Part shown: piece after piece, positions 38,780-51,147 of the stretch
Layout: every line of letters begins with the position of its first letter
Position numbering within the stretch: the first letter of the stretch is position 1
Made by a program: the position numbers and the translations under genes
Source of the DNA: Tubulanus polymorphus
Lineage: Eukaryota > Nemertea > Palaeonemertea > Tubulaniformes > Tubulanidae
NCBI RefSeq assembly: GCF_964204645.1
Contig: NC_134031.1
Coordinates: 1,178,001 to 1,242,000 of the forward strand
Length of the DNA: 64,000 nt
Direction of reading: 5' to 3'
The notes under the pieces: model-generated
Databases searched by the model: none
What the model saw: only the letters and a program-made list of their open reading frames with translations
What the model was told of the DNA's origin: nothing

Positions 38780-39900
38780 TCTACCCGAAATGATGATTTT
38801 TGCTACTTAAACAGATCAGAACTGACCCGAATCGGAATATCGAGATTTAAGGTCTGTCTGCAGAGTTTCCAGATCCTGCCATCTAAGTGCCCAAGACCTG
38901 ACATGACAGGTGGGACCTCAGTGAAAGGTCGATTCGCTAAAATGAAAATCGTTATGGCTGAACCGATGATAGGCGATTAGAAAACATGATAGGCGCGAAT
39001 TTAGAACATTATTCAATTCAAATACACACGATAGTCGATGAGAACACAAAGAACACATCCAATTATATATTATTTAAAAACAAAGGTGACGGGTCGATTC
39101 GCTAAAAGGAAAATCGAGTGAAGTCAATGTGTGTAGTCAATCAGCAGAACATGGCGTCACAAGCCCCGAGTAAAATACAGACTATATATACTACGAGCGG
39201 AACGAAGACATATGTTTGCGTCGATCGAACCACGATACGATGTGTAAAACCGGAATGAAATAATATTATTCTAGTATTCCAATGGGAAATAGAATCATAT
39301 TCTATCCAAACGTATTGTCTAAATATATCGGCAGTATCGGTACTTTCACAGTAAATTTACAGATGCATGTTCAAATTAGTAACGACCAGGATAAGGAGGT
39401 CATCGGCTAAATTTACCGAAAGCATAATGAAAATAAAAACGATGATTTATAAGAAAAACAATCTCATATAATTAATCATTTAATGTTAACACAAAAGAAG
39501 GAAAACAAACTTTCGGTCCAAAAAGTGCTATCACGGGATGTGCTCCTTTAAAGGCAAAGTTTACTACAGGTCTCTGCTTCTGCATATAAAAATCAAACCG
39601 ATCATCAGAGGACATATCAAATTAGCCCACGCTTTTAGACCGGTGGCAATACGGCTAATACGGTCTGGATCCACCCATGATGGCTATGAGTGACAATCAA
39701 AAAGATTGCTAATGAAGCTGATTACCTCGTAAAAGTTTTCGGCCACTCGCCTAACCGGTCAACAAGTGAGTCCGGTTTAAAGTGACAAGCTGTATTATTG
39801 CGATATAATCGCATTATCATGTTTTCCGGATATCCCCGTCTCCGCACAATGTTGGTGCCGGGAATATTGGATAGAAAAACGAGGTGGATTGCAAGATAAT
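38780..39900. other. TTC19 upstream region
   Basis: A likely promoter lies just above 38779 but no core element is clear. The phrase tcgattcgctaaaatgaaaatcg recurs in part at 38931 and 39095, a short direct repeat. Otherwise nothing recognised. Confidence 0.5.
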
Positions 39901-41023
39901 AAAAAACCACTGACTGGTGGACTAAAAAAGTTCAGCGTAGCTAATTAACTAAACAAATAAAGAATTTCAAACAATATTTATTCTCAGACAACAATTATAC
40001 AAAATGCCAGGTTTGTGCTCGAGGAATTATAACGTAAGTTCCTCAAACACGTGGACTGTATTTCAAAAACAGTCCAACCATGGACGTATAAACTATAAAC
40101 TAGTGTTTATACATCCATGGTCCAACCATAGACTCTAAAACAGAAACGTATATGGGCCACAACCGTGGACTCTTAAACTGTTGGAGTCCATGGCTCCCCG
40201 CACAAAAACCAGAGATAAACCTGGCCAAATACTCTGGAAAGCGTATTCGAGAAATTATCATGTAAGTTCTTTGTTAACAAATGGGCTGTATTCGAAAAAC
40301 AGTTCCACATAAAAGCATTTAAACTAGAGATAAAACCTACAGATTCACTGTGGAAAGCTTGAGATTAACTAATCAATCTTTATTTTCCTTTTCATTAACA
40401 TTATTTAACAAGATAACTAGAGTTTTTCCAACTTTGCCTGAGATTTTCAAACATTATCAAAGGTTTCAAACATTATTACGTTTAATGCATTTATATTTAG
40501 TATCATCGTATAGATATTGTTCAACTATCCATATGAATATAGCTAGGTAAATTACAAATAACTGATCACTGAGATATCTACAATTATCTACAACTTTTTC
40601 GAGATATGAAATGCTTCTTGTGCAGATTTGAATCAGGCTCCATATTCATATACGCTAATGATTATGTGAGTGATTACTATCTGCTATTATTCCTATCGAC
40701 TTATATAATTGTTTTATCTATTCTCATAATTTGCATGCGACTGAAAGCTAGAGTATTAACTATCAGAGAACTTAATTTGGACAGGAACTTTTTTCTAATT
40801 CCTAACTTTATTTTGTATGAAATAGTGTTATATGCGGCTGTTATAAATGTTCTCGAAGCAATAAATATATGAATATTCGATCTCAAAAGATCTCATATTA
40901 TATTTCTTTGAGGCTCAATCTATCGAGTAAGTTTTTATTACGAGTTGACAATCAGGCATGTCAATCAAACGTAGACTGGTTCCCTGTACTCGTCCGGTAA
41001 CCAGTCAAAATCAACGCAACAAA

Positions 41024-41249
41024 GTGGCAGCACCATACGTTTACCTAGCGGAGTTTCTGTGAACTAATGTAATACTGCGGGAAGGTGATATGAAATGTTT
41101 ATTTAGAGCGCTGTCTGTTCTTTAATAGTTTTAAAGGTGAAAATGGTGCGTTATTCGATTATTTTAAAGTGTTTTATTAATCAATCGTGACTCCAAGGTA
41201 TTACATTAGTTCACAGAAATTCCGCTAGGTAACCGTACGGTGCTGCCAC
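41024..41249. mobile_element. 226-bp fold-back element, copy 1
   Basis: Inverted ends GTGGCAGCACC and GGTGCTGCCAC are part of ~55-bp imperfect arms (agcggagtttctgtgaacta and its inverted counterpart) around a ~115-nt centre. Looks like a MITE. No clear target duplication was seen. Confidence 0.65.
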
Positions 41250-41269
41250 CATAGACTGGTTACCGGTCT

Positions 41270-41475
41270 CTATCTTCCCATGTTGAATGGGACAGGCAAC
41301 CAGTCTATACCGCGGCAATCTCGATGCCTTCAGGTTCGAATCCCTCCCTGGGGGAGGATGGGCAAAAATCCTCTACCTTTCAACTTCAAGTGAAGAGCTC
41401 GTGGTGATTTCAGCGTCTAAATCTAACAAACGATACATCAATGAAGCACAACATCTTATATTTTGTTCATAACCA
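41270..41475 (+). mobile_element. SINE-like block with a Pol III B box
   Basis: Next to the fold-back lies caggttcgaatccctccctg, a B-box match (GGTTCGAATCC), then a short AT-rich tail to cataaccag. Later copies (44.27, 47.75 and 51.23 kb) read ggctcgaatcc, so the box has decayed there. No complete A box is evident. Confidence 0.35.
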
Positions 41476-41619
41476 GATTAATCAAATGAATGTATTCTGA
41501 GCTTAGGAGAGCAAAATTTGCAGGTCAGGGGCGACTGGTAGGGTCGGGCTATGGGGTAATTTACTGGTAGGGTCGGGCTATGGGGTGATTAACTGGAAGG
41601 TCGGGATCATTGGGGATTT

Positions 41620-42716
41620 ACTGCTGAATAGAGGATGTACAGGGGTGTCCCAGGTTTGAAACCTAGTAATTACTGCCGACACTGATTCAGAGTGGTCCTG
41701 ATGCTGAATAGAGGATGTACAGGGTTGTCCCGGGTTTGAACCCAGTAATTACTGATACTGATTCAGAGTGGTCCAGATGCTGAATAGAGGATGTACAGGG
41801 TTGTCCCGGGTTTGAACCCAGTAATTACTGATACTGATTCAGAGTGGTCCAGATGCTGAATAGAGGATGTACAGGGGTGTCCCGGGTTTGAAACCCAGTT
41901 ATTACTGACACTGATTCAGAGTGGTCCTGATGCTGAATAGAGGATGTACAGGGTTGTCCCGGGTTCGAACCCAGTAATTCCTGATACTGATTCAGAGTGC
42001 TCCAGATGCTGAATAGAGGATGTACAGGGGTGTCCCGGGTTTGAAACCCAGTTATTACTGACACTGATTCAGAGTGGTCCTGATGCTGAATAGAGGATGT
42101 ACAGGGTTGTCCCGGGTTCGAACCCAGTAATTCCTGATACTGATTCAGAGTGCTCCAGATGCTGAATAGAGGATGTACAGGGATGTCCCGGGTTTGAAAC
42201 CCAGTAATTACTGACACTGATTAAGAGTGGTCCTGATACTGAATAGAAGATGTACAGGGGTGTCCCGGGTTTGAAACCTTGTAATTACTGCCGGCACTGA
42301 TTCAGAGTGGTCCTGATGCTGAATAGAGGATGTACAGGGTTGTCCCGGGTTCGAACCCAGTAATTACTGATACTGATTCAGAGTGGTCCAGATGCTGAAT
42401 AGAGGATGTACAGGGGTGTCCCGGGTTTGAAACCCAGTTATTACTGACACTGATTCAGAGTGGTCCTGATGCTGAATAGAGGATGTACAGGGTTGTCCCG
42501 GGTTCGAACCCAGTAATTCCTGATACTGATTCAGAGTGCTCCAGATGCTGAATAGAGGATGTACAGGGGTGTCCCGGGTTTGAAACCCAGTAATTACTGA
42601 CACTGATCCAGAGTGGTCCTGATGCTGAATAGAGGATGTACAGGGGTGTCCCGGGTTCGAACCCAGTAATTACTGATAATGATTCAGAGTGGTCCAGATG
42701 CTGAATAAAGGATGTA
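41620..42716. repeat. 77-bp minisatellite, about 14 copies
   Basis: Unit: gctgaatagaggatgtacag, gggtgtcccgggtttgaaac, ccagtaattactgacactga and ttcagagtggtcctgat. It contains CCCGGG and GGTTCGAACC palindromes. Shorter versions (2-5 units) sit in the later duplicated copies at 44.7-45.1, 48.0-48.6 and 51.5-51.9 kb. Confidence 0.95.
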
Positions 42717-43071
42717 CCGTGGATTAGCGGATTTTTCATACACTAATGTGAATTGTCTCTGGCAACCAAGAGTCTACTGCCAGAGTCAATTCGTGTTAGT
42801 TTATGCAAATCCAAGCATAGTGAATCTTAAGAATCGGCAGAACATAGCATCACAACCACTGACTGGTGAACAAATTAAGTTCAGAGTAGCTAATTAACTA
42901 AACAAACAAAGAGTTTCTAATAATTATGTTTACTCTCATACAACAATTATACGAAATGCCAGGTGTGCTCGAGGAATTATAACTTAAGTTCCTCAAACAC
43001 GTGGACTGTATTTCAAAAACAGTCTCAATAATAAAAGTGTTCAAGAAAATCTCAACATCATCGTCGTCGAC

Positions 43072-43218
43072 ATGAACAGTTTATTCAGAACTGATTCTTC
43101 CAAAGAAACTCGGGACCAGAAACTGAAATGTATAGATACTAGACAGGACTCTATCGATAAATCTGAAATAAGCGAGTTTTCTTCAAGCGATTCTGTGATT
43201 ATTTCATGTTTGGGGTAA
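43072..43218 (+). CDS. 48-aa coding-like ORF, triplicated (copy 1)
   Basis: ATG to TAA, reading MNSLFRTDSSKETRDQKLKC to SSSDSVIISCLG. The frame is open upstream for a further 27 codons (KSVQENLNIIVVD). Acidic/Ser-rich composition looks protein-like. It begins soon after the point where the inner copies diverge from the outer flanks. No family recognised; it may be a captured terminal exon. Confidence 0.25.
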   Translation: MNSLFRTDSSKETRDQKLKCIDTRQDSIDKSEISEFSSSDSVIISCLG

Positions 43219-43548
43219 AGCTATAATTAGCCTCCGGTGATTATGTTAATGTGCTATTTTTCGTATATTCATTGTATTCGGTTTTATTTTTGTCTGCATG
43301 CGTTCTGTGGAAGTAGTCGGTGATCTACACAGTCGGCAGCCAGCGCTCAGGCAGGCGCCTAGTGTAGATAATAGTATTCTAATATTTTGTCAATGTATTT
43401 TTATAGAATTCAGAGTTATGGGTCCACTATGGAGTAAACCTTAATTGATTATGGATGAATCATTAAAATGAGTCTTCGTTAGATTAAGCCTATAATAATC
43501 AATTGGTTTGAACACTTCAGATGGTTCAATTGTATTATTTTATACAAT

Positions 43549-43878
43549 TTGATAATTTTCCAGTATTTTGTTTCATATTTGTATGATTACGATTATGATT
43601 ATGTGGGTGATTACTATCTGCTATTATTCCTATTGACTTATATAATTTTTTTATCTATTCTCATAATTTGCATGCGACTGAAAGCTAGAGTATTAACTAT
43701 CAGAGAACTTTATTTGGACAGGAACTTTTTTCTAATTCCTAACTTTATTTTGTATGAAATAATATTATATGTGGCTGTTCTAAATGTTTGTCGAAGCAAT
43801 AAATATATGAATATTCGATCTCAAATGATCTCATATTATATTTCTTTGAGGCTCAATCTATCGAGTAAGTTTTTATAA
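43549..43878 (+). other. Short membrane-protein-like ORF repeated in the array
   Basis: Reads YYLLLFLLTYIIFLSILIIC, then MRLKARVLTIREL and FFLIPNFILYE. Versions occur at 40606-40872, 47055-47285 and about 50537, where an extra T breaks the frame. Hydrophobic content follows from AT-rich DNA, and the frameshift argues against function. Confidence 0.2.
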
Positions 43879-43961
43879 CGAGTTGACAATCAGGCATGTC
43901 AATCAAACGTAGACTGGTTCCCTGTACTCGTCCGGTAACCAGTCAAAATCAACGCAACAAA

Positions 43962-44187
43962 GTGGCAGCACCATACGTTCACCTAGCGGAGTTTCTGTGA
44001 ACTAATGTAATACTGCGGAAAGGTGATATGAAATGTTTATTTAGAGCGCTGTCTATTCTTTAATAGTTCTAAAGGTGGAAATGGTGCGTTATTCGATTAT
44101 TTTAAAGTGTTTTATTAATCAATCGTGACTCCAAGGTATTACATTAGTTCACAGAAATTCCGCTAGGTGACCGTACGGTGCTGCCAC
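43962..44187. mobile_element. 226-bp fold-back element, copy 2
   Basis: Same 226-bp length and arms as the copy at 41024. Its spread is explained by the segmental duplication, not by separate insertions. Confidence 0.65.
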
Positions 44188-44459
44188 TATAGACTGGTTA
44201 CCGGTCTCTATCTTCCCATATTGAATGGGACAGGCAACCAGTCTATACCGCGGCAATCTCGATGCCATCAGGCTCGAATCCCTCCCTGGGGAGGATGGGC
44301 AAAAATCCTCTACCTTCAAGTGAAGAGCTCGTGGTGATTTCAGCGTCTAAATCCAACAAAAGATACATCATCAATGAAGCACAACATCTTATATTTTGTT
44401 CATAACCGGATTCATCAAATGAACGTATTCCGAGCTTAGGAGAGCAAAATTTGCAGCAG

Positions 44460-44700
44460 GTCAGGGGTGACTGGCAGGGTCGGGCTATGGGTAATTTACT
44501 GGTAGGGTCGGGCTATGGGGTGATTTACTGGAAGGTCGGGCTATGGGGTGATTTACTGGTAGGGTCGGGCTATGGGGTGATTTACTGGAAGGTCGGGCTA
44601 TGGGGTGATTTACTGGTAGGGTCGGGCTATGGGTGATTTACTGGTAGGGTCGGGCTATGGGGTGATTAACTGGAAGGTCGGGATCATTGGTGATTTACTG
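44460..44700. repeat. Short G-rich minisatellite
   Basis: Seven to eight units alternate ggtagggtcgggctatgggg and tgatttactggaaggtcgg. Expanded in this duplicated copy, with 2-3 units in the others. Confidence 0.9.
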
Positions 44701-45450
44701 CTGAATAGAGGATGTACAGGGGTGTCCCGGGTTTGAAACCTAGTAATTACTGACACTGATTCAGAGTGGTCCTGATGCTGAATAGAGGATGTACAGGGTT
44801 GTCCCGGGTTTTTTGCAGGTCAGGGGCGACTGGCAGGGTCGGGCTATGATGGGTAATTTACTGGTAGGGTCGGGCTATGGGGTGATTAACTGGAAGGTCG
44901 GGATCATGGGTGATTTACTGCTGAATAGAGGATGTACACTAGGGGTGTTCCGGGTTTGAAACCCAGTAATTACTGACACTGATTCAGAGTGGTCCAGATG
45001 CTGAATAAAGGATGTACAGGGGTGTCCCGGGTTCGAACCCAGTAATTACTGATACTGATTCTTCAGAGTGGTCCAGATGCTGAATAAAGGATGTACCGTG
45101 GATTAGCGGATTTTTCATACACTAATGTGAATTGTCTCTGGCAACCAAGAGTCTACTGCCAGAGTCAATTCGTGTTAGTTAATGCAAATCCAAGCATAGT
45201 GAATCTTAAGAATCGGCAGAACATAGCATCACAACCACTGACTGGTGAACAAATTAAGTTCAGAGTAGCTAATTAACTAAACAAACAAAGAGTTTCTAAC
45301 AATTATGTTTACTCTCATACAACAATTATACGAAATGCCAGGTGTGCTCGAGGAATTATAACTTAAGTTCCTCAAACACGTGGACTGTATTTCAAAAACA
45401 GTCTCAATAATAAAAGTGTTCAAGAAAATCTCAACATCATCGTCGTCGAC

Positions 45451-45597
45451 ATGAACAGTTTATTCAGAGCTGATTCTTCCAAAGAAACTCGGGACCAGAA
45501 ACTGAAATGTATAGATACTAGACAGGACTCTATCGATAAATCTGAAATAAGCGAGTTTTCTTCAAGCGATTCTGTGATTATTTCATGTTTGGGGTAA
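45451..45597 (+). CDS. 48-aa coding-like ORF (copy 2)
   Basis: Same ORF with one replacement (Thr to Ala in FRADSS). Preservation is expected from recent duplication and is not evidence of selection. Confidence 0.22.
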   Translation: MNSLFRADSSKETRDQKLKCIDTRQDSIDKSEISEFSSSDSVIISCLG

Positions 45598-45948
45598 AGC
45601 TATAATTAGCCTCCGGTGATTATGTTAATGTGCTATTTTTCGTATATTCATTGTATTCGGTTTTATTTTTGTCTGCATGCGTTCTGTGGAAGTAGTCGGT
45701 GATCTACACAGTCGGCAGCCAGCGCTCAGGCAGGCGCCTAGTGTAGATAATAGTATTCTAATATTTTGTCAATGTATTTTTATAGAATTCAGAGTTATGG
45801 GTCCACTATGGAGTAAACCTTAATTGATTATGGATGAATCATTAAAATGAGTCTTCGTTAGATTAAGCCTATAATAATCAATTGGTTTGAACACTTCAGA
45901 TGGTTCAATTGTATTATTTTATACAATTTGATAATTTTCCAGTATTTT

Positions 45949-47045
45949 TTTTTTAACGCCTTATAAAACGTTACCATTATGAAACCTAAACAATGTTAAC
46001 CATTCAGCGTCATTTTACAAACGACAACCGTAAATCGATGTGCAAAACGTCACAGGTTTATGTGTACACATACAAGCTATTTGGCAAAATATTATTCATA
46101 AAGATGTAGAATGGCTCCCTGTGATTATATAATGACCTCTATTTGAACGTCGAAATGTTATATTGCATTGAATATCATGATAAGAGGTATTGTAATAGTA
46201 AAGGATGTATGATTATATCAGGAGCGGCAGGCATAAATAGAAATGATAAGTAAATCGGATTATTCGGTTAAATGGCGGATGTATACACGATTTGGAAGTC
46301 TGATATAAAAGTCAGACCCTGACATGGGGATGCTAGTGGAATGACGAAGCTATCTACGATCTGAGTAGGGCCGGCGGCTACAAGCGGTCTATATAAAAAC
46401 ATGTAAACAAAAAATTTCAATATTCAAATGTTTTAGAAAATATGTTCGATATTAGGGGTATGCAGGTTTCATGAGATTAGCAATCTATAATAGCATAGCC
46501 GTCATATACGGCTCCGCGTCCACTGATGGCATAATACTTTATTGATCCTTATTACATTGAAATTCCGGGATAAAATTCCCTAATTCAATAAAGTTACAAA
46601 TTTTAGAATAAGAAAATACAAAATACAAGACACATGGGTAATTCATACAGAATAACATGAATAAGTTATTTAAATGACGATGTCTACTTCAACCCAGACT
46701 CAAGTCTAGGATATCGAGTGACAGCCAAACCGGGCCCTGGGACCGGGCCGGCTGGCTACTCGAAGTCATGATGAAGCAGACATCAGAAGAGCTCTTTCTT
46801 CAACCATGGAGGCAATGAAGTTGCAGACCAGCTTTGAGAAAAAGTGAATCGAAGTCGGTCACAAGTTGACAATTTTTTTTAAATTAGACCAGTCGAAGAC
46901 TGTATTCTCTACCCAATCGCCAAATCTCATAATTCCCCAAATTTCTTAAAACTTCGATTTCAAATTTGCAATTCCACATTAGCTTATCCCAGAAATTCTA
47001 CATTTTTTCGCAGGCGTCAAATAATTTATTATAGTTAATTTTCTT
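45949..47045. mobile_element. 1,097-bp block present in two of three comparable copies (copy 1)
   Basis: Absent at the matching site in the 43.56-kb copy, where cagtatttt joins gtttcatattt directly. The partner copy at 49430 shows short inverted ends TTTGACGCCT and AGGCGTCAAA. An internal minus-strand word, GGATCAATAAAGTATT, resembles a non-LTR 3' end. It may be an insertion or an excision product. Confidence 0.5.
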
Positions 47046-47439
47046 GTTTCATATTTGTATGATTATGATTATGATTATGTGGGTGATTACTATCTGCTAT
47101 TATTCCTATTGACTTATATAATTTTTTTATCTATTCTCATAATTTGCATGCGACTGAAAGCTAGAGTATTAACTATCAGAGAACTTTATTTGGACAGGAA
47201 CTTTTTTCTAATTCCTAACTTTATTTTGTATGAAAAAGTGTTATATGTGGCTGTTCTAAATGTTCTCGAAGCAATAAATATATGAATATTCGATCACAAA
47301 AGTGTTTCATATTATATTTCATTGAGGCTCAATCTATCGAGTATGTTTTTATTACGAGTTGACAATCTGTCATATGTCAATCAAACGTAGACTGGTTCCC
47401 TGTACTCGTCCGGTAACCAGTCAAAATCAACGCAACAAA

Positions 47440-47665
47440 GTGGCAGCACCATACGTTCACCTAGCGGAGTTTCTGTGAACTAATGTAATAATGCGGAAAG
47501 ATGATATGAAATGTTTATTTAGAGCGCTGTCTGTTCATTAATAGTTTTAAAGGTGGAAATGGTGCGTTATTCGATTATTTTAAAGTGTTTTATTAATCAA
47601 TCGTGACTCCAAGGTATTACATTAGTTCACAGAAATTCCGCTAGGTGACCGTACGGTGCTGCCAC
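47440..47665. mobile_element. 226-bp fold-back element, copy 3
   Basis: Same structure; a few substitutions (for example aataatgcgg for aatactgcgg). Confidence 0.65.
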
Positions 47666-48931
47666 CATAGACTGGTTACCGGTCTCTATCTTCCCATATT
47701 GAATGGGACAGGCAACCAGTCTATACTGTGGCAATCTCGATGCCATCAGGCTCGAATCCCTCCCTGGGGGAGGATGGGCAAAAATCCTCTACCTTCAAGT
47801 GAAGAGCTCGTGGTGATTTCAGCGGCTAAATCTAACAAACGATACATCAATGAAGCACAACATCTTATATTTTGTTCATAACCAGATTCATCAAATGAAT
47901 GTATTCTGAGCTTAGGAGAGCAAAATTTGCAGCAGGTCAGGGGCGACTGGCAGGGTCGGGCTATGGGTAATTTACTGGAAGGTCGGGCTTATGGGGTGAT
48001 TATCTGGAAGGTCGGGATCATTGGTGATTTACTGCTGAATAGAGGATGTACAGGGGTGTCCCGGGTTTGAAACCTAGTAATTACTGACACTGATTCAGAG
48101 TGGTCCTGATGCTGAATAGAGGATGTACAGGGTTGTCCCGGGTCTTTTGCAGGTCAGGGGCGACTGGCAGGGTCGGGCTATGGGTAATTTACTGGTAGGG
48201 TCGGGCTATGGGGTGATTAACTGGAAGGTCGGGATCATGGGTGATTTACTGCTGAATAGAGGATGTACACTAGGGGTGTCCCGGGTTTGAAACCCAGTAA
48301 TTACTGACACTGATTCAGAGTGGTCCTGATGCTGAATAGAGGATGTACAGGGTTGTCCCGGGTTCGAACCCAGTAATTCCTGATACTGATTCAGAGTGCT
48401 CCAGATGCTGAATAGAGGATGTACAGGGGTGTCCCGGGTTTGAAACCCAGTAATTACTGACACTGATCCAGAGTGGTCCTGATGCTGAATAGAGGATGTA
48501 CAGGGGTGTCCCGGGTTCGAACCCAGTAATTACTGATAATGATTCAGAGTGGTCCAGATGCTGAATAAAGGATGTACCGTGGATTAGCGGATTTTTCATA
48601 CACTAATGTGAATTGTCTCTGGCAACCAAGAGTCTACTGCCAGAGTCAGTTCGTGTTAGTTAATGCAAATCCAAGCATAGTGAATCTTAAGAATCGGCAG
48701 AACATAGCATCACAACCACTGACTGGTGAACAAATTAAGTTCAGAGTAGCTAATTAACTAAACAAACAAAGAGTTTCTAACAATTATGTTTACTCTCATA
48801 CAACAATTATACGAAATGCCAGGTGTGCTCGAGGAATTATAACTTAAGTTCCTCAAACACGTGGACTGTATTTCAAAAACAGTCTCAATAATAAAAGTGT
48901 TCAAGAAAATCTCAACATCATCGTCGTCGAC

Positions 48932-49078
48932 ATGAACAGTTTATTCAGAGCTGATTCTTCCAAAGAAACTCGGGACCAGAAACTGAAATGTATAGATACT
49001 AGACAGGACTCTATCGATAAATCTGAAATAAGCGAGTTTTCTTCAAGCGATTCTGTGATTATTTCATGTTTGGGGTAA
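48932..49078 (+). CDS. 48-aa coding-like ORF (copy 3)
   Basis: Same ORF as at 45451, also with FRADSS. Confidence 0.22.
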   Translation: MNSLFRADSSKETRDQKLKCIDTRQDSIDKSEISEFSSSDSVIISCLG

Positions 49079-49429
49079 AGCTATAATTAGCCTCCGGTGA
49101 TTATGTTAATGTGCTATTTTTCGTATATTCATTGTATTCGGTTTTATTTTTGTCTGCATGCGTTCTGTGGAAGTAGTCGGTGATCTACACAGTCGACAGC
49201 CAGCGCTCAGGCAGGCGCCTAGTGTAGATAATAGTATTCTAATATTTTGTCAATGTATTTTTATAGAATTCAGAGTTATGGGTCCACTATGGAGTAAACC
49301 TTAATTGATTATGGATGAATCATTAAAATGAGTCTTCGTTAGATTAAGCCTATAATAATCAATTGGTTTGAACACTTCAGATGGTTCAATTGTATTATTT
49401 TATACAATTTGATAATTTTCCAGTATTTT

Positions 49430-50526
49430 TTTTTTGACGCCTTATAAAACGTTACCATTATGAAACCTAAACAATGTTAACCATTCAGCGTCATTTTACA
49501 AACGACAACCGTAAATCGATGTGCAAAACGTCACAGGTTTATGTGTACACATACAAGCTATTTGGCAAAATATTATTCATAAAGATGTAGAATGGCTCCC
49601 TGTGATTATATAATGACCTCTATTTGAACGTCGAAATGTTATATTGCATTGAATATCATGATAAGAGGTATTGTAATAGTAAAGGATGTATGATTATATC
49701 AGGAGCGGCAGGCATAAATAGAAATGATAAGTAAATCGGATTATTCGGTTAAATGGCGGATGTATACACGATTTGGAAGTCTGATATAAAAGTCAGACCC
49801 TGACATGGGGATGCTAGTGGAATGACGAAGCTATCTACGATCTGAGTAGGGCCGGCGGCTACAAGCGGTCTATATAAAAACATGTAAACAAAAAATTTCA
49901 ATATTCAAATGTTTTAGAAAATATGTTCGATATTAGGGGTATGCAGGTTTCATGAGATTAGCAATCTATAATAGCATAGCTGTCATATACGGCTCCGCGT
50001 CCACTGATGGCATAATACTTTATTGATCCTTATTACATTGAAATTCCGGGATGAAATTCCCTAATTTAATAAAGTTACAAATTTTAGAATAAGAAAATAC
50101 AAAATACAAGACACATGGGTAATTCATACAGAATAACATGAATAAGTTATTTAAATGACGATGTCTACTTCAACCCAGACTCAAGTCTAGGATATCGAGT
50201 GACAGCCAAACCGGGCCTTGGGACCGGGCCGGCTGGCTACTCGAAGTCATGATGAAGCAGACATCAGAAGAGCTCTTTCTTCAACCATGGAGGCAATGAA
50301 GTTGCAGACCAGCTTTGAGAAAAAGTGAATCGAAGTCGGTCACAAGTTGACAATTTTTTTTAAATTAGACCAGTCGAAGACTGTATTCTCTACCCAATCG
50401 CCAAATCTCATAATTCCCCAAATTTCTTAAAACTTCGATTTCAAATTTGCAATTCCACATTAGCTTATCCCAGAAATTCTACATTTTTTCGCAGGCGTCA
50501 AATATTTTATTATAGTTAATTTTCTT
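49430..50526. mobile_element. 1,097-bp block (copy 2)
   Basis: Same length and near-identical sequence to the block at 45949. Inverted ends TTTGACGCCT (49433) and AGGCGTCAAA (ending 50502) frame 1,070 bp. Confidence 0.5.
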
Positions 50527-50921
50527 GTTTCATATTTGTATGATTACGATTATGATTATGTGGGTGATTACTATCTGCTATTATTCCTATTGACTTATAT
50601 AATTGTTTTATCTATTCTCATAATTTGCATGCGACTGAAAGCTAGAGTATTAACTATCAGAGAACTTTATTTGGACAGGAACTTTTTTTCTAATTCCTAA
50701 CTTTATTTTGTATGAAAAAGTGTTATATGTGGCTGTTCTAAATGTTCTCGAAGCAATAAATATATGAATATTCGATCACAAAAGTGTTTCATATTATATT
50801 TCATTGAGGCTCAATCTATCGAGTATGTTTTTATTACGAGTTGACAATCTGTCATATGTCAATCAAACGTAGACTGGTTCCCTGTACTCGTCCGGTAACC
50901 AGTCAAAATCAACGCAACAAA

Positions 50922-51147
50922 GTGGCAGCACCATACGTTCACCTAGCGGAGTTTCTGTGAACTAATGTAATACTGCGGGAAGGTGATATGAAATGTTTAT
51001 TTAGAGCGCTGTCTGTTCTTTAATAGTTCTAAAGGTGGAAATGGTGCGTTATTCGATTATTTTAAAGTGTTTTATTAATCAATCGTGACTCCAAGGTATT
51101 ACATTAGTTCACAGAAATTCCGCTAGGTGACCGTACGGTGCTGCCAC
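50922..51147. mobile_element. 226-bp fold-back element, copy 4
   Basis: Same structure as the other three, again exactly 226 bp. Confidence 0.65.

Noticed and set aside
41620-42716. CRISPR-like or tRNA-array appearance (GGTTCGAACC every 77 bp)
   Set aside because: No unique spacers and no cloverleaf; the palindrome is part of a minisatellite unit.
42712-42897. 61-aa ORF starting MYRGLADF, seen four times
   Set aside because: Repetition is explained by recent segmental duplication; composition and context do not suggest a protein.
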